DNA of 64,000 nucleotides from Agriotes lineatus (lineage: Eukaryota > Arthropoda > Insecta > Coleoptera > Elateridae): NCBI GenBank assembly GCA_940337035.1, contig OW679197.1:41980466-42044465 (forward strand), written 5' to 3'. The notes below the pieces were generated by a model that searched no databases, was not told the DNA's origin, and saw nothing but the letters and a program-made list of their open reading frames with translations. The position numbers were made by a program, and so were the translations under genes. Every line of letters starts with the position of its first letter. The first letter of the stretch is position 1. This document shows, in pieces, positions 44,170 to 55,600 of this stretch.

Positions 44170-45690
44170 TACATATTATTTCTGTATCATCATTGCAACC
44201 CCAATCTTCCGTTGAAATATCTTGGTTTCCCAGCCATAACTGTGTTTGCAAATACACCCGCTTTAAATGTTGTTCTGCTGCATCTATCGTAGGGTACAAC
44301 GATGCTAAATTAACACTACTTTTTTTTAGTAAACGCCTTAAATTCAAAATGTTTTTATTTAAAAAATATATAAATAATAAAAAACGTTCAATCAATTAAA
44401 CATACCCGTAAGAGTTCAAGCAGTTACTTTTCTTTGCACCATACATTGCAAGCATACATTTTATACCAGCATTCTGTTATATACATTTTTGCAGTCTCTT
44501 GTAAATCACTGCTATTACTTCGACACGAAGTGTACGAAGTATTGAAATTCCCTCATATCGAAAACCACTCTTAGTCAAATATCTCTAAAATTCGAGCCGA
44601 CCGACTAATGAACCCACTATATCAAATGTCCGTCTCGGCGGTGCGGATCTTTTGGTGAAGATCCCAGCCCACTAGATCAATCCCCCGTATTGGGGGGTGC
44701 CTAAACGTGCTGTGCGGGGGATGTATGTTCGTATGTTTACACGATTCCGGTCGCCAGGAACCTTCCTGAAGTCTTGGATCATTTTCATACCATAGATTCT
44801 CCGAAAATGAAAGCAACATCAACTTTTGAGCTATGGTCGTCGGCAAAAAAAAATTTTTTTTGTTTTTTTTTTGTTTTGTTTTTTTTGATAAATAACTGGT
44901 TCATAGCATTTCATTGTATTAGCGAAACGGAGTGATGCTGAGTATCGAAGTATTCTTGGAAAGCACGGAAGGGCGCTTTTCTTGGGTGGGGGGTACCGTA
45001 TATTTTTCAAATATTTTGGCAAATTTATTTTTTCTTCTGTTAAAACATGCTGAAGTTGTGTCACATACAGTTAAAGCATGTACAGAAATAACATGCTCAC
45101 AACAATTGGGATACGCAAATTGCAGGCTCTTAGAGGATATTTTTCTATTTTCTTTATTTTTGCATTTTTTTAAAAATATATATCTTTATCAAGAAAAGCT
45201 GAAGCTGTTAATATAAGTAATACCTCTGTATTCTGTGATACTACGACTATGTTTTCATTTGATGCATTGAGAGCTGTTGTAACTATTAATCGATCAGCAT
45301 CACTTTCAGCTTGAGATCAGGGATATTATTTCCAGCTAAAGTTTCTTTTACTAAAAAATCAATAAAACGACTTTTATGAAAGACATTTGCCAGAAATTTT
45401 TTTTGATGAAACTTTAAAAACCTGTCTCTGTCAAATCAAATATCTAGTGCAGTTTTCGTTTTTAGACATCGGTCTCTTTCAGCAGATTTTATTCCATGTT
45501 TCTGATAATCGACAAATACAATAATCGCTTTTACTCCATAATTACGTACAATAAAATTAATATAACTATCCCAAATTGCACCATACTGTTCATCAAGTTG
45601 TCATTTGTTTTTGTGTAATAACATTCCTCCATCGGTCATAAACAGCAAATCGTTTAATTCAGAAATATCTTTTGGTAATTTTATTAAATT

Positions 45691-46592
45691 TGCTATAGAA
45701 AGAAATATTTTTTTCTATAGCATATGTTAAAGTGTGCTTTTATCAACTCAAAACAAAAGGTCAAGTTTTACTTTAACAGCAAGGGTAGATAAAGTAGCAC
45801 TTTAACATCAAGGATAGATAAAGTAATTTATTTTCTAACTTTTGTTTAAAATTAAATATGACAGCTGCGCATTATTGTAGCAACCCAATCTAGCTACTGA
45901 CATTTTGAAATGTGATTAACTGTCCTTATTTTCTTTTGAAATTGTTAAAGTTCTTGCTATAGAAAAAAATATTGTATTGTATAATAAATTACTATTATTT
46001 CTAATGGACTAAACGTAAGTTCTACTTTGTCGGCTATGGATGCAGTTGTTGTACCTAATGATTTTTAAATGAGAAACGTCAAAAGCAGTCAATCATTTTG
46101 AATATTTTGTATTTTTCTTGGTTGCAGAAAAAATAGATGTATTATTCGGATGAAAAGTGGTTCTGTTTAACTCGTAATGTTTGCGTTTGCTCGGCTACGT
46201 TGCGTTGCTCCTTGCAATTGCAAATATAATTGTTTGTCAAACAAAGTGCCACTTTTAATCCTAATAAAACAATATACTATATTCCCTATCTTAGTAGCAA
46301 CAAAATCGTTCTGACCGTAAATGACATAGAACCGGCCTAAAAAGAGTAATGCGAGCCGGTTTGTCGATAAAACAAAAACGCTTGGCACGTGTGCTCGCAA
46401 CGTAATCGACGAGAGCTGACCCATGATAAAAGCGACGGTTAAAAGTGTTATCAAAGAATTTACAAACCAGGCACGTTCATCCGGCCAGAACGAACAAGCA
46501 ATAAAATTATCACCCTCGGAAGTCGGCTAACAGCGAAATCGTCTCGCCCGCATCGGCGCCTAAAAACGGAAGTTAGGAAATGAACCCCTTTG
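45691..46592. other. No recognised gene; GC rises toward the Gypsy element
   Basis: From about 46,140 the sequence becomes richer in CG than the general background, and this continues on the far side of the Gypsy insertion to about 56,950. The Gypsy element may therefore have inserted into another repeat or LTR, which I could not identify. Confidence 0.45.
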
Positions 46593-46596
46593 ACAT

Positions 46597-48854
46597 TAAC
46601 ACGACTCGGTCCCGCGGCCTCGTTGGAGGGCGGGCGAGGGCTAACTTCTACTAATGGCGACTCTTGTTGATTTGGCCCTGGCAACTCAGTCGGCCAATGG
46701 TGTTCTCCCCGGTAGGTGGGGCAGACCTAAGTGCAAGAGCACGAGAGAAAGAGAGAGAAAACCAAAAATGATATTTACACAGGTTTTTTAATTTTTGGAA
46801 CATATATACAAAAAATGGGCTATTTAGTTGATGACGACTCGAAGCTTCTGGTGGCGTGGGGTCGTCGTGTTTTGTCCCGGGGCTCTTCCTTCCGTGGGGA
46901 GGGGCGTGCGTGCCGGGGGCGGTGGAGGTTCTGGCGCTGGAGGCGGCGCTGGGGCTCGGTGTGCGGCCTCGCTGGCTCGTCGGGCCGGCTGGCTGCGGGT
47001 TGGGGCGCCTGGGCGATAGCGACGGGCGGCGGCGTTGCGGGCGCTGGAGGCGGCGCTGGGGCTCGGTGTGCGGCCTCGCTGGCTCGTCGGGCCGGATGGC
47101 TGCGGGTTGGGGCGTCTGGGCGATGCTAGGAGGCGGTAACTCGGCAGGCGATGACGGCAGAGGTTGGGGGCGGCCGGCGCGTCGGGCGGCTGGATCCGAC
47201 TTCGCTTGGGCAATTCGACTAAGTCCCAGGAGCTCGGCAAGCACCACTGGCGGCTAAGTGTGGGTGAATAAATTTTTCTAAGTCCCAGGAGCTCGGCGAG
47301 CACCGCTGGCGACTAAGTTTAGTTGGATGAATTTTTCCAAGTCCCAGGAGCTCGGCGAGCACCGCTGGAGACTAAGTGTGGTTGGAGCTGAAGTACTCAG
47401 GCTGGCTGGACCGATGGCGGTAGCTGCTGGATACTGGATGCTGCTGTCTGAACTGCTGGTTGGAACTCCGTGCTTTTCTTAAGAAGCCCGGGGTTATAAA
47501 GTCTTGCCGGCTTTGTTTGCCGATTCCTCGCTCACGATTGGCTGAACGGCAATGGGGACGTTTGCAAATTGATAGGAATTGGAATCGCGGCTTTGATCTC
47601 CGCGGCGCGAAGCGCTATCTTGTCGCTGACATGGGCATTGCTTTTGTCTTCTAAAAACTTAAATTTTGAGTTTTTACTTGCCATGTTTCGCCCGCATATT
47701 AACAAAGTTAGGATTGATTAAATTATTTCTACAATGGAAGCCGCGCGGTTGTGACGCTGATCTTTTAGATGCCGCGGCGTTTGCGGGCTTATCAATCTCG
47801 TAGCTAGAGGAAAAAAACCTCTGCATTGGTTGCGCTTTCTAAAGACTTGAATTTTTAGCTTTTATTCGATAGGTCTTGCTCTCCTATTAATAAAGTTGCG
47901 AGTTGTAATTTCCTTTCTTGAATGCAAGCCGCTTGGAAGCAGTGCGGATTTTTCGTTACGCCGCGGCGCGAAGTGCTATCTTGTCGAACGCCTGTGCGCT
48001 GTTTTCGTCTCCTAAAGACTCGAATTTTGAGTCCTTATTCGACATGTTTCGCCCGCATATTAACAAAGTTAGGATTAATTAAATTATTTCTACAATAGAA
48101 GCTGCGCGGTTGTGATTCGCGGACTTCTTAGCACGCGGAATTGCTGCCCCGTGCTTCCACTGGTTAGTCGATTTTTCGCATGCTCCGGTGGCCGGTGTTT
48201 TTAATTTAATTAGCCCTCGCGGTGTGGGTTTTCATTCTTCCTTGATTTGAACGCGAGTTTAATACCTGGATTTTATTCCAGACTATCTGGTGCCGGCGTT
48301 TATTGGTGCCCTTTGGGTTTTATTTTCCAAAACTGCTTATTCCTAAAACTGTATGTTCCTCTGGTCGCTGCAACCTTCGTAAGCTTTATAGTTTTATGGT
48401 GCTGTTATTTCGCCTATTTGCCTACTTGAAAAAGTGCTTTCTACGGCAGGCGGTGGCGGATTGACATTATTTCATATGTGCGTAGCTTATGTTCACCCTG
48501 ACCTTATAACAATAGTAAAAAGGAAAAACCAACACCTCAATTCGCGTAGTGTTGGCCCTTTTTAATTAATGCGCCAGCTTCCCTGTGTTCTTGAGCGGTT
48601 TACTGCCCGGAATACTTCCTTTGTCGCGCTGTCATCTTTGTTTTGATGGGTTTATGACGGTTATGCTCTGGGCAGTAATGCGGTAGCTCTTTACCAATTT
48701 TGGGACGGCTGTTGTTATGCAGATGTTAAAACTGCGTCTTTGGGTTTTTGCGATCTGGTAATTAATGCCGCGTTCTGATCCTCGTTGCGTGGCGAGGGCG
48801 TAATCGAATTAATATTGATAATGGAGGCCCTCGCGTGCCTCCTGAATCATATCA
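46597..48854 (-). repeat. 3' LTR of the Gypsy element
   Basis: About 2,258 bp. On the minus strand it begins TGATATGATTCAGG, the same as the other LTR. It holds a 59-bp tandem repeat (AAGTCCCAGGAGCTCGGC at 47,221, 47,280 and 47,339; three units) and a second repeat of GCTCGGTGTGCGGCCTCG at 46,954 and 47,061 (107-bp spacing). The long open frames in the GC-rich part, on both strands, are by-products of GC-rich repeats, not genes. Confidence 0.9.
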
Positions 48855-51800
48855 ATTCCCTTCCCTTTCGGCGTCCTCGACCCACACAAGATCAATGGCG
48901 AGGCCGGGAAAGGGGCGGAGTTGATCGGCGCCGGCGTGTAGTTTAATGGGGCCTTGGTCTTTTTGTATTAAATATATGTTGGGTCCAAGCTGCCTGGTTA
49001 CGTGGTATGGTCCGCCCCATTTGGGTTGGAACCCGGCGTGGCGGTTTTCGGCGGCGTTGGACGAGGGGTATTCCTTCGCGAGGACTTGTTGCCCGGGGTG
49101 AAAGGTGGGTTGCTCGGGCGAAGGCTCTGCTGGGGGTCAAGGAGCGGCGTGGGCTCGTATGGATTCGTCTCGGGGTGCTCGTTGGTGAGCTTGCGGTAGT
49201 GCGGGGTCGTGGGTCCCTTCCTCCGGAATCTGTAGTTGCCATTCCCCGGGTCGTAGAATTTCTTTCCCAAACATGGCGTGGGCCGGGGTGCATTCCATCC
49301 CTTGATTTTTTTTGGTGCGCAGGGCGAACAATATGGAGGGCAGGTACTTGTCCCACATTTGTTGTGAATCCCCTTGTAGGTGCAAGCGGAGTCCGCGTTT
49401 GATTTCCTGATTTCTTCTCTCGGTGGGGTTGGCCTGTGGGTGATAGGCTGCCGTGGTCCACTGCCGTGTCGCCCATCGCTGGCAGGCATGCTGCCAGGAG
49501 GCGCTGATAAACTGGCGGCCGTTGTCTGTTAACAGAGCGCGTGGGTATCCATACCGGAAGAATACTTCGTCTTGGAGGGTTTTTATTAGGACCGGGGCGG
49601 TGCTGCGGGAGAGGGCGAATGCTTCGGTCCACCGTGTGAATAGGTCGGTGACCACTAAAATGAACCGCTTGCCTCGGGTAGAGCGGGGGTAGGGACCCAT
49701 GAGGTCGAGGGCCAACGTGTCCCAGGCGTGCCGAGGCTGGTGGGGTCGTTGCGCCGCTTTGGCCTGGTTGCGACCCTTCTTACATCGCAGGCACAGGACG
49801 CAGAGCCGGACGTAGTCCCGGATGTAGGTGCGCATGTCCGGCCAAAAGAAGTGCTGTGTGATAGCTCTTGTGGTCTCGGCTATCCCGGGGTGACCCGTTA
49901 GGGCGTGGTCATGGTACTCGTATACCACCTCGGCGCGGGCTTCGGGGGGTACTACCAGTCGCGGTCCCGCGGGCGTTTGTCGACAGAGATAGCTTTGGCT
50001 AACGTCGTACTGCTCTTGTACTTCCCGCAGAGCTGGCGTGGAATGGGGGCTGGCATAGCTCTCATGCCACCGGTTGAACAGGGTCTGCGTGGCGGGATCG
50101 GTGAGCTGCTGTTGCTGGATCCGGGCGGTGAGCTCGGGTAGTTGGGCGACCAAAAGGTTGACCCGGGGCTGGGCTATGCAGTCGGGGCACTGTTCGCAGT
50201 ATTCCCTTACCTCCTGCGCTATGTTGGGGCAGCTGTGGTACTTCGACAGGAGTTGGACGGTCTCGGCGGCGGTGCGGTGACGTCCGCGGTACCAGTGGTA
50301 GTAATCGAGGATACCGGTCTTGGCTACGGCTGGTATGGCGTGGGAAGGTGGTGGGTGCTGAGGGTACCGGTCCGCCTGCTCGGCGCTGGTCCTACTTCTA
50401 GGAGGGTCGGCGCTTTCCTGGCGGCCCGCGTTTGTCACGTTGTTGGGGCTGTGGGTGATAGCAAAAACCACCGGGTGCTCTTCGTCTCGGGTTTCTGCTT
50501 GGGGTTGCAGAGGGGGAAGTAGGCGGTCTGCGTTGTCCCAGAGTGTATCCGGGTGCTCCTCTGCGGGCTGCCTTGATAGTGCATCTGGAAGCTCATTGGC
50601 CTTCCCGGGGCAGTGCTCGATGTCGAAGGTGAAATCCTGGAGGAATAGCGCCCATCGCGTCAGTTTGGTCTGCTGGTCCTTTTGCGCGTTGAGCCAGGTG
50701 AGAGCCTTGTTGTCCGTTCGGAGAGTGAACTTTTGTCCCTCTAGGTAGGGCCGGTATCTTTTTATTGCCCATACAGCGGATAGGCACTCCTGCTCGTTGG
50801 AGTGGTAGCGGGTTTCTGCGGGGGAGAATCTCGCACTTGCGTATGAGACGATATCTCGGCTGCCATTTGCGCGCTCCTGGAAAAGCACCGTCGCTATCCC
50901 TAATTGGCTGGCGTCTGTTTTTAGTACGAAGGGTCTAGAGGCGTCGGGTCTGGCGAGGCGAAGGGGGGCGCAGAGGGCGTCCTTAATGGCCTCCAGGGCG
51001 CGTTGGGTTTCTTCGGTCCAGGCCCACTTTTTCTTGGGGCTTAGTAGATCGGTGAGTGGGGCGGCTAAGTCCGCGAAGTTAGGGATGTATTCCCGGAGCC
51101 AGTTGCATAGCCCAAGGAATTGTCTGAGCTCCTTGCGACTGGTTGGGGCGGTGGTGCTGATTACCTGCTCGATGTGCTCTGGTTGGGGTTCGTTTCCGTC
51201 TGGGCCTACCGTGTGTCCGAGGTAGCGTAGTCTATCCTCCCCAAATCGGCACTTGTTTATGGAGCAGATCAGCCCATGTTCCTGGAGGCGCTCGAATACC
51301 TTCCTTAAGTGAGTGAGGTGCTCTGCCCAGGACGTCGAGTAGATGATTATGTCATCCAGGTAGACTAAGCAAAACCGATGTAGGTACCCTACCAGGACTT
51401 CGCGGGCCATCAGTCGCTGAAAGGTCATGGGTGTTGTTTTTAGACCAAAAGGCATGACGCGAAACTGATACGCGGCTCCATCGGGAGTGGTGAAGGCGGT
51501 GTACGCCCGTGACTCGGGGTGGAAGGCAATCTGCCAATACCCGGACTTTAGGTCGAGTGATGTGAAAATACTGGCGGGGGCGAGATCCTTTAGGGTTCAT
51601 TCCAAGTGGCTTTGTTCGGGCGCCTAAAGTCCAGGCAGAACCTAGATGTGGAGTCCTTCTTGGTCACCACTACTATGGGGGAGTTGTGCGGAGAGTGGCT
51701 CGGCTCAATAAACCCCTTGGCTAACATTTCCTCGATCTGTTCGGTAATTACTCGCTTCTTGTCCTCTGAATAGCGATACTGTGGGCTCCTGATGGGTGCG

Positions 51801-52330
51801 TCGCTGGTCGTCCTGATGACGTGCTGTAGAGTACGTGTGGGAGGTACAGTGGTCTTCCATACGTCTGGAAATTCATTCAGCACGGCACCCAATTGCTCCT
51901 TCCACTGGCTAGGCATATGTGATCCAAGGCTGGTGAGCTGTAGGGGCTCTTGTTGTAGAGCGGGCATCTGCTCGGGGCCTAGGCAGTAGGTGGTGCGTCG
52001 GTGCGTGGTACCGTGGTGAATGCATCTACGAGCGAAATCAAACGTTGCTTCTTGCTCGGTCAGCCAAAGCAGTCCCAAGATGAGGTCTTTCCGTAGATCC
52101 TCCTCCACGATGCAGGGGGTGGTGTAGGCCTCTAGTTCGATATTGAACTGAATCCTGCTTTCCCCTTTTAGCTTCATGGTGGCATCCTCCTGGGCTGTCT
52201 TAGCTTCCGAATGATGGTATGGTCTGATGTCGTCGTCGTGGACCCATTGGGTGTTGATGAAATTATGTGTGGCTGCCGAGTCCACTAGGGCGTGAATCTC
52301 CTGCTGTCCTGGCTCGAGTCGTACGAGAAT
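48852..52330 (-). pseudogene. pol: Gypsy pol: protease, RT, RNase H, integrase
   Basis: Protease: LVDSAATHNFI with the catalytic Asp, and LILGLLWL. RT: KGFIEPSHSPHNSPIVVV and FCLDFRRPNKATW, then a break at about 51,595-51,610 where the usual YPLPRID block is missing and the frame changes; then SLDLKSGYWQIA, MPFGLKTTP and catalytic YLDDIIIYS. RNase H: LKTDASQLG, NEQECLSAVWA, RTDNKALTWL, DALSRQP. Integrase: zinc-binding HALTGHPG and CVLCLRCK, core LALDLMGPYP, LLTDNGRQF and NPTERRNQEIK giving the D-D-E triad. A TGA at 49,137-49,139 interrupts the tail. The same frame then continues through a KWGGPYHVTRQLG module of GPY/F type to a stop whose three bases are the first three of the 3' LTR. Confidence 0.9.
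48855..48869 (-). promoter_or_regulatory. Polypurine tract of the Gypsy element
   Basis: On the minus strand GAAAGGGAAGGGAAT directly precedes the 3' LTR start TGATATG. This is the expected site for plus-strand DNA priming in reverse transcription. It also lies within the end of pol. Confidence 0.85.
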
Positions 52331-52362
52331 ACGGGGCAGGGGCCGACCACGGGGAGGGGGGC

Positions 52363-53470
52363 TTAGCGCGTGGCACTGGCCTGGGCCGTGGGCTGGGTCT
52401 CGGCGTTGACTCGCCCTGGCTTCCCTCCGTTTCCCGACGTCTCGTCGCGGGGCGGTTCGGTCCGGGTGATCGGTGGGTTGGTGGCAGCGCGTGCGGGGGC
52501 ATTAGGGCGCGTTGGGTCTGGTTGACGGCGCTGAGGGCAGTCCGTAATGAAATGGTAGCCCGGGCAGTAATAACACCGGGACAGTGCAGGGTTTGAGTTT
52601 TCTCGGGGGCGTATTTCCCGGGCTTTGTCGAATAGTTCCTCCATGCTCATGGGCGGGGCGAGTCTCAGGTATGGCCGGATGGCTGGTTTGAGCAGTTCCA
52701 CCAAGATGGCTACCAAAGACTGCATTGGCTGCTGCACTTCCAGGCGTCGCACCAATTGAATTTTTCGTAAGAGAAATATCTCGTTGTTGTCCCGGACTCC
52801 TTGCTTCTGGCCGTAAAGTTGGGTGGTCAGAGCAGCGCGGATTTCCGGGCTGTTGAATTTCTTCCTAAATCGTTCCTCGAACTCCGTCCAGGTTAATGGT
52901 AACGATGCATAGGGCCGCCACTATTGACTTGCCTTGCTCTGTAGGGCGCTTGTTGCTACCTTGAGTAGCTCTCCATTGGAGCAACCTCCCTGCGCTTTGG
53001 TATTGGACACAATGGTCCAAGAACTCTTGGGGATCGTCCAAATCCTCTCCCTTGAAAACGGGGACTGGGTCGACCTTTTTGGGTGTTGCTATGGTCGCCA
53101 GGAGAGTTTGAAATTGCTCAGCCGAAAAGGCCACCGTGCTTGAACCGGTTGGCGTTTCCTGGGGGGTGTTGGGCGCCACTGGGCATTCTCGATACCCAGA
53201 AATTGGGCGGACTGAGCCGCTGTTGTTCCCAAGTCCGCATGATAGTGCGTTCCAGGGGGTAGTGATCCCATGCTGGCCGGGTGTTGTGCCGGGCTCTCGG
53301 TCTGGGGCGGCGTCCTTTGTCCACATTGGAATAAAGACGCGGCGATCACCTCGGAGCTGTGCAAGCTTCCACTCGCCTGTGCTGCTTGTGCCTGCTCCTC
53401 GCTCCTCTCTGGGGTCTCTCCCATGTTTTTCTTGCTCTTGGTCTTGGCGATTGTTTGCGGCGTTTTTCCT
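52363..53470 (-). pseudogene. gag: Gypsy gag, frameshifted
   Basis: The first frame carries an N-terminal region rich in Arg and Gln, then VDPVPVFKGEDLDDPQEFLD, typical of Gypsy capsid proteins. After a frame change between about 53,000 and 52,890, another frame reads WTEFEERFRKKFNSPEIRAA, LTTQLYGQKQG and EIFLLRKIQLVRRLE, then a zinc-knuckle-like CYYCPGYHFITDC. The knuckle has C-x2-C-x3-H-x4-C, one residue shorter than the usual C-x2-C-x4-H-x4-C. The open frame extends up into the primer-binding site with a TTG that is not a credible start. Pol follows in another frame. Confidence 0.8.
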
Positions 53471-53493
53471 TCTGGTATCCACAAAAAAAAATG

Positions 53494-53511
53494 GCCCCAC
53501 GTTGGGCGCCA
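53494..53511 (-). promoter_or_regulatory. Primer-binding site of the Gypsy element
   Basis: On the minus strand TGGCGCCCAACGTGGGGC starts two bases after the 5' LTR. This is the TGG-initial form expected for a site complementary to a tRNA 3' end; which tRNA cannot be settled by eye. Confidence 0.85.
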
Positions 53512-53513
53512 AT

Positions 53514-55596
53514 TAACATGTCTCCGTCCCGCGGCCTCGTTGGAGGGCGGGCGAGGGCTAATGGCGACTCTTGTTAATTTGGCCCTGGCAACTCAGTCGG
53601 CCAATGGTGTTCTCCCCGTTAGGCGGGGCAGACCTAAGTGCAAGAGCACGAGAGAAAGAGAGAGAAAACAAAAAATGATATTTACACAGGTTTTTTAATT
53701 TTTCGGAGATATATACAAAAAATAGGCTATTTAGTTGATGACGCCTCGAAGCTTCTGGTGGCGTGGGGTCGTCGTGTTTTGTCCCGGGGCTCTTGTTCTG
53801 GCGCTGGAGGCGGCGCTGGGGCTCGGTGTGCGGCCTCGCTGGCTCGTCGGGCCGGCTGGCTGCGGGTTGGGGCGCCTGGGCGATAGCGACGGGCGGCGGC
53901 GGTGCGAGCGCTGGGGCTCGGTGTGCGGCCTCACTGGCCCGTCGGGCCGGATGGCTGCGGGTTGGGGCGCCTGGGCGATGCTAGGAGGCGGTGACTCGGC
54001 AGACGATGACGGCAGAGGTTGGGGGGCGGCCGGCGCGTTTGGCGGCTGGATCCGACTTCGCTTGGGCAATTCGACCAAGTCCCAGGAGCTCGGCGAGCAC
54101 CACTGGCGGCTAAGTTCGATTTAGCGACTTTTTCTAAGTCCCAGGAGCTCGGCGAGCACCGCTGGAGACTAAGTTTGGTTGGATGAATTTTTGAAAGTCC
54201 CAGGAGCTCGGCGAGCACCGCTGGAGACTAAGTGTGGCTGAATGAATTTTTCTAAGTTTCAGGAGCTCGGCGAGCACCGCTGGAGGCTAAGTATGGTTGG
54301 AGCTGAAGTACTCAGGCTGGCTGGACCGATGGCTGCTGGATACTGGATGCTGCTGTCTGAACTGCTGGTTGGAACTCCGTGCTTTTCTCAAGAAGCCCGG
54401 GGTTTATAAAGGTGTTGCCGGCTTTGTTTGCCGATTCCTCGCTCACATTGGCTGAACGGCAGTGGGGACGTTTGCAAATTTGATAGGAATTGGATTCGCG
54501 GCTTTGATCTCCGCGGCGCGAAGCGCTATCTTGTCGCTGACATGGGCATTGCTTTTGTTTTCTAAAAACTTGATTTTTGAGTCTTTACTTGCCATGTTTC
54601 GCCCGCATATTAACAAAGTTAGGATTGATTAAATTATTTCTACAATAGAAGCCGAACGGTTGTGACGCTGATCTTTTAGATGCCGCGGCGTTTGCGGGCT
54701 TATCAATCTTGTAGCGAGAGGAAAAAAACCTCTGCATTAGTTGCGCCTCCTAAAGACTCGAGTTTTGAGTCCTTATTCGACATGTTTTGCCCGCATATTA
54801 ACAAAGTTAGGATTAATTAAATTATTTCTACAATAGAAGCTGCGCGGTTGTGAATCGCGGACTTCTTAGCACGCGGAATTGCTGCCCCGTGCTTCCACTG
54901 GCTAGGCGATTTTTCGCGTGCTCCGGTGGCCGGTGTTTTTTAAAATTTAATTAGCCCTCGCGGTATGGGTTTTTATTGTTCCTTGATTTGAACGCGTGTT
55001 TAATACCCGGATTTTATTCCAGACTATCTGGTGCCGGCGTTTATTGGTGCCCTTTGGGTTTTATTTTCCAAAACTGTTTATTCCTAAAACTGTATGTTCC
55101 TCTGGTCGCTGCAACCTTCGTAAACTTTATAGTTTTATGGTGCTGTTATTTCGCCTATTTGCCTACTTGGAAAAGTGCTTTCTACCGCAGGCGGCGGCGG
55201 ATTGAGATTATTTCATACGTGCGTCGCTTATGTTCACCCTGACCTTATAACAATAGTAAAAGGGAAAAAACCAACAACTCAATTCGCGTAATGTTGGCTC
55301 TTTTTAATTAATGAGTCAGCCTCCCTGTGTTCTTAAGCGGTTTACTGCCCGCAACACTTCCTTTGTCGCGCTGTCATCTTTGTTTCGATGGGCTTATGAC
55401 GGTTATGCTCTGGGCAGTAATGCGCTAGCTCTTTGCCAATTTTGGGACGGATGTTGTTATGCAGATGTTAAAACTGCGTCTTTGGGTTTTTGCGGTCTGG
55501 TAATTAATGCCGCGTTCTGATCCTTCTTGCGTGGCGAGGGCGTAATCGAATTAATATTGATAATGGAGGCCCTCGCGTGCCCCCTGAATCATATCA
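53514..55596 (-). repeat. 5' LTR of the Gypsy element
   Basis: About 2,083 bp, matching the 3' LTR over its length with substitutions and indels. The 59-bp repeat occurs four times here (54,077, 54,136, 54,195, 54,254) against three in the other LTR. The GC-rich repeat has a 95-bp spacing (53,821 and 53,916) against 107 bp. Confidence 0.9.
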
Positions 55597-55600
55597 ACAT

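Larger units (their letters stand above)
43392..45690 (-). pseudogene. Decayed PIN-like/Cys-rich multi-copy protein
   Basis: Minus-strand pieces lie in colinear order. At 45.6-45.2 kb: LPKDISELNDLLFMTDGG, VKAIIVFVDYQKHG, KKFLANVFHKSRFIDFL, QAESDADRLIVTTALNAS and VVVSQNTEVLLI. Then at 44.3 kb: SLYPTIDAAEQHLKRVYLQT followed by QLWLGNQDISTEDWG. Finally at 43.6-43.4 kb: PAPQNTLKFIFCTCKTGCG, then ACGCRKSG and ACGACGGNSC. I know this order from uncharacterised, multi-copy insect proteins. The VxxD, DAD and E/D-T-E/D acidic residues around short hydrophobic strands recall PIN-like nucleases, which is inference. Stops, frameshifts and two inserted foldbacks (43.7-43.9 and 44.04-44.17 kb) make it a pseudogene. 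Confidence 0.6.
46597..55596 (-). mobile_element. Gypsy LTR retrotransposon, 9.0 kb
   Basis: Complete structure on the minus strand: 5' LTR (53,514-55,596), primer-binding site, gag, pol (protease, RT, RNase H, integrase), polypurine tract, 3' LTR (46,597-48,854). ACAT at 46,593-46,596 and 55,597-55,600 is a 4-bp target duplication. There is no envelope gene. Frameshifts in gag, a frameshifting deletion in RT and a stop in the integrase tail make it non-autonomous, though most of pol is open. LTRs of about 2 kb are long for Gypsy; a few insect lineages such as Ulysses share this. Confidence 0.92.

Noticed and set aside
46731..47257. Long open frames on both strands in the GC-rich LTR part
   Set aside because: Overlapping frames in all phases of a GC-rich tandem repeat; no stop codons by composition, and the same occurs in the other LTR.
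47221..47395. Regular 59-bp repeats that could be mistaken for a CRISPR array
   Set aside because: They lie inside both LTRs of a Gypsy element, the whole unit repeats without unique spacers, and the genome is eukaryotic.
49002..50522. Plus-strand open frames opposite Gypsy pol
   Set aside because: Antisense shadows of the pol frame in GC-rich sequence, without domains.
53470..53512. Gag start at the first open codon
   Set aside because: The codon is TTG and lies at the primer-binding site; the true start must be downstream.
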